Source: Marinibacterium sp050389775 (GTDB lineage Bacteria > Pseudomonadota > Alphaproteobacteria > Rhodobacterales > Rhodobacteraceae). From it: a stretch of DNA of 64,000 bases. The DNA lies in assembly GCF_050389775.1 (NCBI RefSeq), contig NZ_CP177147.1, positions 1 to 64,000 of the forward strand, given 5' to 3'. Shown here in pieces: positions 18,547-26,621 of this stretch (position 1 is its first letter; each line of letters opens with the position of its first letter). A model generated the notes under the pieces. That model saw only the letters and a program-made list of their open reading frames with translations, ran no database searches and was not told the DNA's origin. A program made the position numbers and the translations under genes.

Positions 18547-20124
18547 TCAGCTGCCCGATCCGGTGCGCGCGTACCAGAGCCGCGGCTTGTTGTCGGGGAA
18601 GAGCGGCATCTCGGCCACCTCGTCGGTCACCGCCCAGGCCATCGGCTGCTGGTGCAGCGGGATCATGATGATCTCGTCCTTGACGATCTTCAGCGCCTGG
18701 TTCTCCAGGTCCAGCCGGGTGTCGACATCCAGCTCCTTGCCGGCCGCCTGCACCAGCGCGTCCAGTTCCGGGTAGGACCAGCCGCCCCAGTTGAACACGC
18801 CCGAATTGCCTTCCTTGGAATGGAAGATCTGCAGCAGCGGCGAATAGGCATCGAGCATCGGCAGCGTTGCCCAGCCCAGCGTGTAGACATCGGTGTTGCC
18901 ATTGGTCCGCTTGGGCGTCTGCACCGCCCGCGGCCCGACATCCAGCTTGGGCGCCAGCCCCAGCCGCGTCCACATCGCCGCGATGGCCTGGCAGAACTGT
19001 TCCTCGTTCACCAGCCCGTCGCTCAGGCAGTTGAACTCGAACTCCAGCCCCTCGGGCACACCGGCCTCGGTCAGCAGCGCCCGGGCGGCATCGGGATCAA
19101 AGCCGGGCAGGGTGTCGAGATCCTCGGAATAGCCCGGGATCGGCGGCGCCACGGTGGCCCCGGCCACCCGCGACTTGCCGCGCATGACCTTCTGGTGGAT
19201 CAGGTCGAGGTCGATTGCCTTGTAGAGCGCCTCGCGCACCTTGAGATCGGTGAACGGATTGGCCTCGCCCGACACCAGCGTCTCGCGGAACGGGAAGCCG
19301 ATCATCACGGTCCGCAGGTCGACGCCTTCCAGCACTTCGACCCCCGGCGCGGCGGCCAGGCGCGGCAGGTCCTGCACCGGGGCGGCCTCGGTGAAGTTGA
19401 TCTCGCCCGACAGCAGCGCGGCCACCCGCGTCGCGGCCGAGGTCACCGGCGTCAGCTCGATCCGGTCCAGGTTGTGGCGGGGCTCGTCCCACCAGGCCGG
19501 GTTCACGACAAAGACCGTCTTGGCGTCCGGCTGGCGGCTTTCCACGCTGAACGGCCCGGTGCCGTTGGCGTTGTAGGTCGCGTAGCCTTCGACGCCCGCG
19601 CCGATGTCGGTCGGCTTTTCGGCGCCGTTCTCGACCAGCCAGTCCTTGTCGAAGATATGGATGTTGGTCAGGTCGTTGAGCAGCAGCGGATAGGTGCCGT
19701 TCAGCGTGATGTCGACGGTCAGGTCATCGACCACCTGCGACGACACATAGGCCGGCAGGTTGCCCTTGAGCGGCGAGGCATCGTCGCTGACCCGCTCCAG
19801 CGAGGCCACGACATCTTCGGCGGTGAATGCATTGCCGTTGTGGAACGTCACGTCGGGCCGCAGGGTGAACCGCCAGGTCACCTGGTCATCCAGGATCTCC
19901 CACCCGGTCGCCAGGGCCGGTTCGATCTTGAGGTCCTGGTTATAGCGCACCAGGCCTTCGTAGACGTGGTTGAGCACGTTGATCGTGAAACTGTCGCCAT
20001 AGGAATAGGGATCCAGCGAGCCGATATCCCGGCTTGCCCCCCATTTCAGGACGTTCTCGGCCTGCACGGACCCGGCAAGGGCCAGCGCGGCGGCGGATGC
20101 TAGCAGAAGATGTCTGGGTGTCAT
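18547..20124 (-). CDS. ABC transporter substrate-binding protein, peptide/nickel family (SBP_bac_5)
   Basis: A 525-residue periplasmic binding protein. The signal peptide MTPRHLLLASAAALALAGSVQA ends before ENVLKWGA. Family marks are RDIGSLDPYSYGD, NHVYEGLVRYNQDLKIEPALATGWE, TWRFTLRPDVTFHNG and FSVESRQPDAK. It binds the solute taken up by the Dpp-type transporter; with two ring-deaminase-like amidohydrolases in the same operon, the solute may be a nitrogen-rich cyclic compound and not a peptide. GGGGAG seven bases before the ATG at 20124 decides the start. The gene heads the operon and is divergent from a GntR regulator. Confidence 0.9.
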   Translation of the reverse strand: MTPRHLLLASAAALALAGSVQAENVLKWGASRDIGSLDPYSYGDSFTINVLNHVYEGLVRYNQDLKIEPALATGWEILDDQVTWRFTLRPDVTFHNGNAFTAEDVVASLERVSDDASPLKGNLPAYVSSQVVDDLTVDITLNGTYPLLLNDLTNIHIFDKDWLVENGAEKPTDIGAGVEGYATYNANGTGPFSVESRQPDAKTVFVVNPAWWDEPRHNLDRIELTPVTSAATRVAALLSGEINFTEAAPVQDLPRLAAAPGVEVLEGVDLRTVMIGFPFRETLVSGEANPFTDLKVREALYKAIDLDLIHQKVMRGKSRVAGATVAPPIPGYSEDLDTLPGFDPDAARALLTEAGVPEGLEFEFNCLSDGLVNEEQFCQAIAAMWTRLGLAPKLDVGPRAVQTPKRTNGNTDVYTLGWATLPMLDAYSPLLQIFHSKEGNSGVFNWGGWSYPELDALVQAAGKELDVDTRLDLENQALKIVKDEIIMIPLHQQPMAWAVTDEVAEMPLFPDNKPRLWYARTGSGS

Positions 20125-20176
20125 GGTCGCTCCCCGGCGGTGACGTTCTGTCAGATTGTCTTTCGGAATCGCAAGA

Positions 20177-20259
20177 ATTGGATACGATGCGATAGGCATG
20201 TCGTATGAAATGCAATCTGGCAAGAAGATTGTATCCAATTGACAGAAAAATTTGGATAC
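20177..20259. promoter_or_regulatory. candidate GntR operators, three GGATAC/GTATCC sites
   Basis: Between the divergent binding-protein and GntR genes are ATTGGATACGAT at 20177-20188, ATTGTATCCAAT at 20228-20239 (ATTG and CAAT arms exact) and TTTGGATAC at 20251-20259. They share the core TTGGATAC on alternating strands, and the TTGTATCCAA form resembles known GntR-FCD operators. Binding by the adjacent regulator is inferred. Confidence 0.55.
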
Positions 20260-20315
20260 TCTACCTGTATGCAGGAAATCTGAGCATCCACCGAGCACCC
20301 GAGCGCCGGACCCCC

Positions 20316-21008
20316 ATGAGTGACAAAGAAAAGACTACGCTGAGCGACACGGTGCACGACCTGCTGCGGCGGGCGATCATCGAACAGGCCCTCAAGCCCG
20401 GCATGCGCCTGCCCGAGGACACGGTGGGCGACCAGTTCGGCGTCAGCCGGACCATCGTGCGCCACGCCCTGGTGCGCCTTGAAAACGAAGGGCTGGTCAT
20501 CACCCGGCGCAACCGCGGGGCCTTTGTGGCCGAGCCGTCGCTGGACGAGGCCAAGCAGATCTTCGAGGTGCGCCATTGCCTTGAGGCCGAGGTCATCCGC
20601 CTGCTCGTCGAGCGCATGCCCGAAACCGGCTTTGACCAGCTGGAAGCCCATGTGCGGTCCGAGGAATCGGTGCGCGGCAAGGACGGGCCGGTGTCGATTC
20701 GCCTGGCCGGCGAATTCCACATCCTGCTGGCCCGGCTGACCGGCAACGACGTGCTGGCCGGCTATGTCTCCGAGGTCGTGCTGCGCTGTTCGCTGATCAT
20801 GGCGATGTATGCCAAGAGCCATTCGTCCGATTGCGCCGTCGACGAACATTCCCAGATCATCGCCGCGCTGCGCGCCCGCGATGCCGACACCGCCCGCCAC
20901 CTGATGTCGCATCACCTGGGCGCGGTCGCCGGCCGGGCCGAGCTGACCCGCCAGGAAGACAGCGTGTCGACCATTCTCTCGCGTTACGGAAAGGAACTTG
21001 CCCAATGA
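20316..21008 (+). CDS. GntR family regulator with FCD domain
   Basis: A 230-residue regulator. Residues 8 to 70 form the GntR winged helix (LLRRAIIEQALKPGMRLPEDTVGDQFGVSRTIVRHALVRLENEGLV, then NRGAFVAEPS). From about residue 75 an all-helical FCD ligand domain follows (EVRHCLEAEVIRLLVERM, EFHILLARLTGND, DEHSQIIAALRARDADTARHLMSHHL), whose His and Asp residues usually bind a metal and a carboxylate. The start at 20316 is chosen because it places the helix-turn-helix at the usual distance. It is divergent from the amidohydrolase/ABC operon, and its stop overlaps the flavin reductase start as ATGA. Confidence 0.88.
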   Translation: MSDKEKTTLSDTVHDLLRRAIIEQALKPGMRLPEDTVGDQFGVSRTIVRHALVRLENEGLVITRRNRGAFVAEPSLDEAKQIFEVRHCLEAEVIRLLVERMPETGFDQLEAHVRSEESVRGKDGPVSIRLAGEFHILLARLTGNDVLAGYVSEVVLRCSLIMAMYAKSHSSDCAVDEHSQIIAALRARDADTARHLMSHHLGAVAGRAELTRQEDSVSTILSRYGKELAQ

Positions 21009-21658
21009 CCCACCACGCGCTCGACTTCTCGCAGCTGTCCCCGCGCGAGGCCTACAAGGTCATGATCGGCACCATCGTGCCGCGGCCCATTGCCTGGGTG
21101 ACGACCGTGTCGCCCGATGGCGTGGTCAATGCCGCGCCCTATTCCTTCTTCAACTGCCTGTCGGCCGATCCGCCGATCCTGGCCCTGGGCGTCGAAAACA
21201 AGCCCGACCGGGCGTTCAAGGACACCACCGAGAACATCCGCCAGACCGAGGTCTTCACGGTCAACATCGTCGATCACGCCAATGTCGAGGCCATGGCGGC
21301 CACCGCCGCGGCCTTTCCGCCCGAGGTGGACGAGCTGCAGATGGCCGGGCTGACGGCTGTGCCCGGCGTGACGATCGACTGCCCGCGCATCGCCGAGGCG
21401 CCGGTGTCCTTCGAATGTCGCCGCTACCTGGGGCTGCAGGTGTCGTCGGCGCGCGAGATCGTGCTGGGCACGATCACCATGGCCCATGTGCGCGAAGACA
21501 TCATCGACCTCGAAACCTATTACTCGGACCACCTGGCGCTGGATGCGATCGGGCGGATGGGCGGCAATGGCTATGCCTATTCCCGCGATTGCTTTGACCA
21601 TGCCTCGCCTTCCGCCGAAGAGGTCATGGCCCGCCGTGCCGCCCGCGCGGCCGAGTAA
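21005..21658 (+). CDS. flavin reductase family protein (DIM6/NTAB type)
   Basis: A 217-residue protein of the flavin reductase-like FMN-binding split-barrel family. Marks are YKVMIGTIVPRPIAWVTTVSPDGVVNAAPYSFFNCLSADPP and the FTVNIVDHANVEAM segment. Members reduce FMN with NAD(P)H, often to feed a separate monooxygenase, or act as flavoprotein oxygenases. The start ATG overlaps the GntR stop (ATGA), with AAGGA upstream, so regulator and enzyme are coupled. The partner monooxygenase is not in this operon; the nearest flavin-dependent monooxygenase in the window is the RutA-like one near 60 kb. Confidence 0.85.
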   Translation: MTHHALDFSQLSPREAYKVMIGTIVPRPIAWVTTVSPDGVVNAAPYSFFNCLSADPPILALGVENKPDRAFKDTTENIRQTEVFTVNIVDHANVEAMAATAAAFPPEVDELQMAGLTAVPGVTIDCPRIAEAPVSFECRRYLGLQVSSAREIVLGTITMAHVREDIIDLETYYSDHLALDAIGRMGGNGYAYSRDCFDHASPSAEEVMARRAARAAE

Positions 21659-21693
21659 GACGCGCTTCGCTTCCCCTGTTCGCGGATGCCTGT

Positions 21694-21724
21694 CCGGCCC
21701 GGCCGATCCTTCGGTCCGGGCCGG
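21694..21724 (+). terminator. rho-independent terminator after the GntR/flavin reductase unit
   Basis: CCGGCCCGG (21694-21702) pairs with CCGGGCCGG (21716-21724), with an inner CCG/CGG pairing, and is followed by TTTGCT. It lies 36 bases after the flavin reductase stop. Confidence 0.6.
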
Positions 21725-21805
21725 TTTGCTGTCGGGCGGCCGGTTTTCCGGCGCCGGGAATCACCGGGCAGGGTGTCGGCTGGCCGCCGGTGTGAGCGCA
21801 AGCTG

Positions 21806-21946
21806 TCCATATAGTGGATGGAATGTTCCGCCATTTGGTCGGCCGGCGCGGCCGAAGTCATGTGTCAAATGGCTGTAATTGCGTTGAAAATTGCAAATTC
21901 CGGCCAAGCCCAATAATTCAGCTTGATTTGACTGACCACAATGTGG
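21806..21946. promoter_or_regulatory. promoter region of the SDR gene with two dyads
   Basis: The gap 21659-22044 has no gene. After the terminator it becomes AT-richer and holds TCCA-TATAG-TGGA at 21806-21818, which looks like an IclR-type operator, and CCACA-A-TGTGG at 21936-21946. No matching regulator gene is adjacent, so the controlling protein is unknown. Confidence 0.35.
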
Positions 21947-22044
21947 CTACTTCTGAGGTGCGCCGGGCGAGGCTTTCAAGGCCCGTCCGGCTCTGCCGTC
22001 GGTCGACTGACCGCATGGTGGACACGCAACCGGGAGGAAAATCT

Positions 22045-22878
22045 GTGAACACGGTCGAACGGATCGCGCCCGCCCTGCAGCGCCAGGGCCGGGTCGAAGG
22101 CAAGCGCGTGCTGCTGGTCGGTGGCGGCGCCCCCGAGGAGGGCTGGTCGAACGGCAAGGCGGCGGCGGTGCTTTATGCCCGCGAAGGCGCCCGGGTTGTC
22201 GTGGCCGACCGCGACGCCGCGGCTGCCGAACGCTGTGTCGCGGCGATCCGGGCCGAGGGCTTCGAGGCCAGCGCCGCCCGGGCCGACATCACCTCGTCGG
22301 ACGATCTCGAACGTCTGGCCACCCAGGCCCGGGACGAGATGGGCGGCATCGACATCCTGCACAACAATGTCGGCATTGCCGAGACCGGCGGGCCGGTGGA
22401 AACTTCGGAGGACAGCTGGCGGCGGGTGGTCGAGGTCAACCAGACCGGCATCTTCCTGGCGTGCAAGCACGTGCTGCCGGTGATGGACGCGCAGGGCAAG
22501 GGTGCCATCGTCAATATCGGTTCGGTGGCCTCGCTGCGCTGGATCGGCTTTCCCTACGTGGCCTACACGGCCAGCAAGGCGGCGGTCATGGCCATGACCC
22601 AGAACATCGCCCTGCAATATGCCGACCGGGGCATCCGGGCCAATTGCGTGCTGCCCGGGCTGATGGACACGCCGATGATCCGCGCCCCGCTGACGGCCTC
22701 TTACGGCGGCGACGTCGACGACATGATCGCCACGCGCAACCGCACCAGCCCGACGGGCAAGATGGGCGATGCCTGGGACACCGCGCATGCCGCGCTGTTC
22801 CTGGCCTCGGACGACGCCCGCTATGTCAATGGCACCCACATCATCGTGGACGGAGGGCTTTCCGCCCGCTGTGCCTGA
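22045..22878 (+). CDS. SDR family NAD(P)-dependent oxidoreductase
   Basis: A 277-residue short-chain dehydrogenase. Catalytic residues are S160 (NIGSVAS), Y174 and K178 (YTASK), with NNVG at residues 107 to 110 and the C-terminal THIIVDGGLSARC. The nucleotide-binding loop is unusual: instead of TGxxxGxG it reads VGGGAPEEGWSNGKA at residues 25 to 39, a longer loop seen in only some SDR clades. A GTG start at 22045 is chosen because GGGAGGAAA lies just upstream; an ATG at 22015 is less well placed. It is followed by a TRAP binding protein gene and may oxidise or reduce the imported hydroxy or keto compound. Confidence 0.85.
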   Translation: MNTVERIAPALQRQGRVEGKRVLLVGGGAPEEGWSNGKAAAVLYAREGARVVVADRDAAAAERCVAAIRAEGFEASAARADITSSDDLERLATQARDEMGGIDILHNNVGIAETGGPVETSEDSWRRVVEVNQTGIFLACKHVLPVMDAQGKGAIVNIGSVASLRWIGFPYVAYTASKAAVMAMTQNIALQYADRGIRANCVLPGLMDTPMIRAPLTASYGGDVDDMIATRNRTSPTGKMGDAWDTAHAALFLASDDARYVNGTHIIVDGGLSARCA

Positions 22879-22914
22879 GCTTAAGTGACCGAGACTTCCA
22901 GGGAGGAAACCAGG

Positions 22915-23913
22915 ATGAAACATCAACGACTGATCGCGGCGGCAACGGCGCTGGCCCTGCTGGCCGTGCCGGGGCTGGCCGCGGCCCAGACGTTCCGGCT
23001 GTCGTCGGAAACCAACGAGAACAGCAGCCGCACCCAGGGTGGCCAGAAATTCGCCGACCTGCTGGCCGAGGCCTCGGGCGGCGAGATGAAGGTCAAGGTC
23101 TTTCCCAATGCCGTGCTGACCGGGGGGGATCAGCTGAAGCAGGCCGAGATGCTGGGCCGGGGGGCGCTGGATTTCTCGGTGACCTCGGCGATCACGATTT
23201 CCAATGTCGTGCCGGAAATGGCCGTGTTCTCGCTGCCGTATCTCTTCTCGGGCTACGACGAGGTCGATGCCGCCGTGGCCGGCCCGGCCGGGGCGCGCAT
23301 GGCCGAGATCATGGAAGACCACGGGCTCAAGCTGCTGGCCTGGGGCGAAAGCGGCTTTCGCGAGCTGACCAATTCGACCCGGCCGGTGACTGGTCCCGAC
23401 GATCTGAAGGGGCTCAAGATCCGGGTTGCCGGGCCGATGTTCATCGACGTGATGACCGAGCTGGGCGCCAACCCCCAGCAGATCCAGTGGACCGAGACCT
23501 TTTCGGCGCTGCAACAGGGCGTGGTTGACGGCCAGGAAAACCCGATCGGCGCGGTGATCGTGCCCCAGCGGGTCTACGAGGTGCAGGATTACATCACGAC
23601 CTGGCATTATTCCTACGACCCGGCCTTCCTGATGATGAGCCTGCAGAAATGGAACGGCCTGTCGCCCGAGGAACAGCAGATGGTCCAGGCCGCCGCGACC
23701 GAGGCGATGGACTGGCAGAAGGCCCTGACCCGCGAGCAGACGGCCGAGGGCATCGCCCTGCTGCAGGCCGAGGGCATGGAGGTCTATGAGCCGAGCGCCG
23801 ACGAGCTGGCAGCCTTTGCCGCCGCTGCCCAGCCGGCCTTCGACAAATGGGCCGACAAGGTGGGCGACGAGCTGGTGACCCTGTTCAAGCCGGAGACCGT
23901 GCCGGGCAACTGA
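22915..23913 (+). CDS. TRAP transporter substrate-binding protein DctP (orphan)
   Basis: A 332-residue DctP-family periplasmic receptor. The signal peptide ends at about residue 24 (GLAAAQ). Family marks are GGQKFADLLAEASGGEMKVKVFPNAVLTGGDQLKQAEMLGRGALDF, the conserved Arg of LKGLKIRVAGP, and FSALQQGVVDGQENPIGAV. It captures an organic acid in the periplasm. No DctQ or DctM gene lies next to it, so the membrane part must be supplied elsewhere. GGGAGGAAACCAGG directly before the ATG at 22915 gives a strong ribosome binding site. It follows the SDR gene by 36 bases and ends with a GC hairpin. Confidence 0.9.
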   Translation: MKHQRLIAAATALALLAVPGLAAAQTFRLSSETNENSSRTQGGQKFADLLAEASGGEMKVKVFPNAVLTGGDQLKQAEMLGRGALDFSVTSAITISNVVPEMAVFSLPYLFSGYDEVDAAVAGPAGARMAEIMEDHGLKLLAWGESGFRELTNSTRPVTGPDDLKGLKIRVAGPMFIDVMTELGANPQQIQWTETFSALQQGVVDGQENPIGAVIVPQRVYEVQDYITTWHYSYDPAFLMMSLQKWNGLSPEEQQMVQAAATEAMDWQKALTREQTAEGIALLQAEGMEVYEPSADELAAFAAAAQPAFDKWADKVGDELVTLFKPETVPGN

Positions 23914-23946
23914 CGCCCGGGCGACGGCCCGACGATTACGACAACA

Positions 23947-23977
23947 GGCGGCGCGCCCGGCATCCGGGGGCGCCGCC
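23947..23977 (+). terminator. GC hairpin after the orphan dctP gene
   Basis: GGCGGCGC (23947-23954) pairs with GCGCCGCC (23970-23977), 33 bases past the stop. There is no T run, so it may protect the 3' end or terminate weakly. Confidence 0.35.
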
Positions 23978-24101
23978 CCTGCATGCGGCCAGGGCAAGCC
24001 GGGACCGGCACAGCCGCGCCTGTCCAGCGCATTTTCGGTCATCACGCGGTTGCGAGCGGCCCCGCGTGGCATTAGATCGCGGTCATCAGACTGGATTTCG
24101 C

Positions 24102-24413
24102 ATGACCCGCTGGACCCTTTCGGCCGTTCTACTGCTGGCACATCTGCTGTTCGTCCTGCCGCTGGGCCAAGCCGCCCATGCCGCGGGTGGCTGTGGCGAT
24201 GCCGTGGCCGGCCAGGATGTCTGCCCGGCGCCCGGTACGCTGCAACGGTCCGACCGGCAGATCGACGGCAAGACCTGTGCGGCCTGCGTGATCCTTGACG
24301 GCACCCGCCCGGCCCCGCATCGGCAGGGCATGCAACGGCTGGCCCTGCAATTCGAAGCCGACAGCCACAGCGGCCGCACCCCGCTGCCGCCCCGGCGTCC
24401 ACCACGCGCCTGA
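24102..24413 (+). CDS. small secreted cysteine-containing protein, unknown function
   Basis: A 103-residue open frame with a clear signal peptide: MTRWTLSAVLLLAHLLFVLPLGQAAHA, cleaved near residue 27. The mature part of about 75 residues has four cysteines (CGDAVAGQDVC, then CAAC) and an Arg/Pro-rich tail. It resembles small periplasmic copper- or redox-linked proteins of the DUF2946 kind in layout, but I cannot assign a family with certainty. It is encoded 84 bases before the DoxX gene on the same strand; a small UUCG-loop hairpin (24436-24449) lies between them. The signal peptide and cysteine pattern are the evidence that it is translated. Confidence 0.5.
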   Translation: MTRWTLSAVLLLAHLLFVLPLGQAAHAAGGCGDAVAGQDVCPAPGTLQRSDRQIDGKTCAACVILDGTRPAPHRQGMQRLALQFEADSHSGRTPLPPRRPPRA

Positions 24414-24497
24414 CCTCCTGATCCCCACGACACCCGGCCCTTCGGGGCCTGCATCCCGTTACACCGCACAACCACGTGCGATCAGGAAAGTTACATC

Positions 24498-24962
24498 ATG
24501 TCCACTTCTTACACCGACAGCCGTACTCCGTCTTCCGACCGGCTGATCTTTCCCTTCCTCCGCCCCGTCTATGCCGCGCTGACCCCGCTGGCCGAAACCT
24601 GGCTGCGCGTCATCTGCGGCGTGGCGCTGATGGTCCATGGCTGGCCCAAGATCCAGAACCCCCTTGGCGCCTCGGGCATGGTCGAGGGGCTGGGCTTTTA
24701 CCCCGGCTGGCTCTGGTCGCCGGCCCTGTCGATCTCGGAATTCGTCGGCGGGCTGCTGCTGGTGCTGGGCCTGATGACCCGGCTGGCCGGGGCGGCCACG
24801 ACGGTCATCCTGCTGGTCACGGTCTATTTCCACTGGGTGGTCAAGGCCGAGGGCTATCGCGGGGCCGAACTGTCGCTGATCTGGTCGGCGGCGACCTTCT
24901 ATTTCGCCCTGCGCGGCGCCGGGCGGCTGTCGCTCGACGCGCTGCTGCGCCGGACCCTGTAA
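24498..24962 (+). CDS. DoxX family membrane protein
   Basis: A 154-residue DoxX-family protein with four membrane segments. Family marks are ETWLRVICGVALMVHGWPKI at about residues 33 to 52, the loop ASGMVEGLGFYPGWLWSPALSISEFVGGLLLVLGLMTRLAG and the last two helices to residue 150. DoxX proteins sit in the inner membrane and are linked to redox and thiol stress, but the exact reaction is unsettled. AGGAAAG ten bases before the ATG at 24498 supports the start. A strong terminator hairpin follows the stop. Confidence 0.88.
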   Translation: MSTSYTDSRTPSSDRLIFPFLRPVYAALTPLAETWLRVICGVALMVHGWPKIQNPLGASGMVEGLGFYPGWLWSPALSISEFVGGLLLVLGLMTRLAGAATTVILLVTVYFHWVVKAEGYRGAELSLIWSAATFYFALRGAGRLSLDALLRRTL

Positions 24963-24969
24963 GCCAAGA

Positions 24970-24998
24970 GCGAAGGGCGCCCCGCGCGCCCTTCGCTT
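24970..24998 (+). terminator. terminator hairpin after doxX
   Basis: AGCGAAGGGCG (24970-24980) and CGCCCTTCGCT (24988-24998) form an 11-base perfect stem with a 7-base loop, 8 bases after the DoxX stop. The T tract is weak. Confidence 0.6.
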
Positions 24999-25110
24999 CC
25001 GTCGGCCGGCCGGAACACATTGGCCCGGCTGCCGGTTTTGCAATCGCGGCATCCGCCTTATCTCTGCAAGGGGGCGGGCAGGGGAACGGGGACGATACGG
25101 GCGTGACGAT

Positions 25111-26562
25111 ATGGGCATGACAACTTGGGCAGAGGGCAACCGGACGCCGGTTCTGTACTGGCGCGGGATCACCGGAGCCGAAGAGGGGGCGCAAAACGGG
25201 GCGCAGCTGTCGCTGCATGCGCTGGTCGCCCGGCCGGGCGCGACGCCGCCGGGCGCGATCACCGTGGCGGGGACCGACCATGCGCCCGAATGCATCCACA
25301 GTTTCGAAGGCCTGCGCTTCTGGCGCTATGCGCTGACCCTGACCCCCGACGTGGCCGGCTATGAATTCGAGGGCCGGTTCTTTCCGGTTGTCACCCGGTT
25401 CGACGGTGATCTGCGGCTGGCCTTCGTGTCCTGCAACGGCGAGGAACATGGCGATCTCGACCGCGACCCCGAGGAACGCAACGCCATGTGGATGCGGCTG
25501 GTCGCGGAGCATGAGCGCGCGCCGATGGGCCTGTTGCTGCAGGGCGGTGACCAGATCTATGCCGACGAGGTGACCGACGGCCACCCGCTGACCGACGACT
25601 GGCCGTCGGGGCTGGCGCGCAATCCCTCGCCCGAGGCGCTGGCCGATCTCGAAACCCATCTCGAACGCAGCTTTGTCGACCGCTACATGCGCCTGGCCGT
25701 GGCGCCGGGCACCGCGCGCATCCTGTCCGAAGTGCCCAGCCTGTCGATCTGGGACGACCACGACATCTGTGACGGCTGGGGGTCGCTGAAGGACCGGGTG
25801 ACCGACAACCCGGTGGCCCGCGTGCTGTTCACCGTGGCCCGGCGGATGTACCTGCTGTTCCAGCAGGCCATGACCGAAGCCGATCTGCCCGCGCTGATGC
25901 CCGATGCCACGGGGGCGAACCTGGGCTGGCGCTATCACCTGCCCGGGCTGACCCTGCTGGCGCCCGACCTGCGCTCGCAGCGGCGGCGGCACCGGGTGAT
26001 GGGCCCCGAAGGCTGGGCGCTGGTCGAGGAGACCGCGCCGCGGCCCGGCGATCACACGATCATGGTGTCCAGCGTGCCGTTGCTGGGCCCGCGCCTGTCG
26101 ATGGTCGAGAAACTGCTGACGCTGATCCCGCGCATGCAGAAATACGAAGACGACCTGCGCGACCAATGGCAGAGCCACGCCCATCGCGAGGAATGGCGGC
26201 GGATGTTGCAGCAGATGCGGCGGTTTCGCCGGGCCGGGCCGGTGACGGTTGTCTCGGGCGAGATCCACCTGGCCACCCGCGCCCGGATGGACGCCCCGGA
26301 AGGCGCGGTGATCCAGCTGGTGGCCTCGGGCATCGCCCATCCCGCGCCGCCTGCGGCCTATGCCACGGCGCTTGGCCTGCTGGCCCGTTTCGGCGAGGCG
26401 CCGCTGCCCGACAGCCCGATCCGCATCCTGCCCCTGCCCGGGCAGACCCGCCGCTACGTGGCCGAACGGAATTTCCTGGTGATCGACCGCCGCGCCGGTG
26501 TGGTCACCGCCCGCTGGCACCTGGAAGACAGCGGCATCACCGAGGCCGTCGATTTGTCCTAG
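25111..26562 (+). CDS. PhoD-like phosphodiesterase/alkaline phosphatase D family protein
   Basis: A 483-residue metallophosphatase-like protein without a signal peptide. The metal-site motifs are SCNGEEHGD, LLLQGGDQIYADEV at about residues 140 to 155, WDDHDICDGWG at about residues 214 to 224 and VSGEIHLATRAR near residue 380. These match the cytoplasmic PhoD-like branch more than secreted PhoD. It would hydrolyse a phosphodiester or phosphomonoester with a metal pair. Two in-frame starts, 25111 and 25117, are equally possible. It stands alone between the DoxX terminator and the convergent pobR-type gene. Confidence 0.85.
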   Translation: MGMTTWAEGNRTPVLYWRGITGAEEGAQNGAQLSLHALVARPGATPPGAITVAGTDHAPECIHSFEGLRFWRYALTLTPDVAGYEFEGRFFPVVTRFDGDLRLAFVSCNGEEHGDLDRDPEERNAMWMRLVAEHERAPMGLLLQGGDQIYADEVTDGHPLTDDWPSGLARNPSPEALADLETHLERSFVDRYMRLAVAPGTARILSEVPSLSIWDDHDICDGWGSLKDRVTDNPVARVLFTVARRMYLLFQQAMTEADLPALMPDATGANLGWRYHLPGLTLLAPDLRSQRRRHRVMGPEGWALVEETAPRPGDHTIMVSSVPLLGPRLSMVEKLLTLIPRMQKYEDDLRDQWQSHAHREEWRRMLQQMRRFRRAGPVTVVSGEIHLATRARMDAPEGAVIQLVASGIAHPAPPAAYATALGLLARFGEAPLPDSPIRILPLPGQTRRYVAERNFLVIDRRAGVVTARWHLEDSGITEAVDLS

Positions 26563-26621
26563 CCCGGGTCGGCCCACGCCATCTGGCCTGGGCCTGCTGA
26601 CGCTGTGGCGACCCGAGCGGC

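Noticed and set aside
21976..24471. 831-codon open frame on the minus strand, opposite the SDR and dctP genes
   Set aside because: It is antisense to two clear genes, is low in complexity (His, Gly, Arg, Gln) and shows no family marks. High GC content leaves such frames open by chance.
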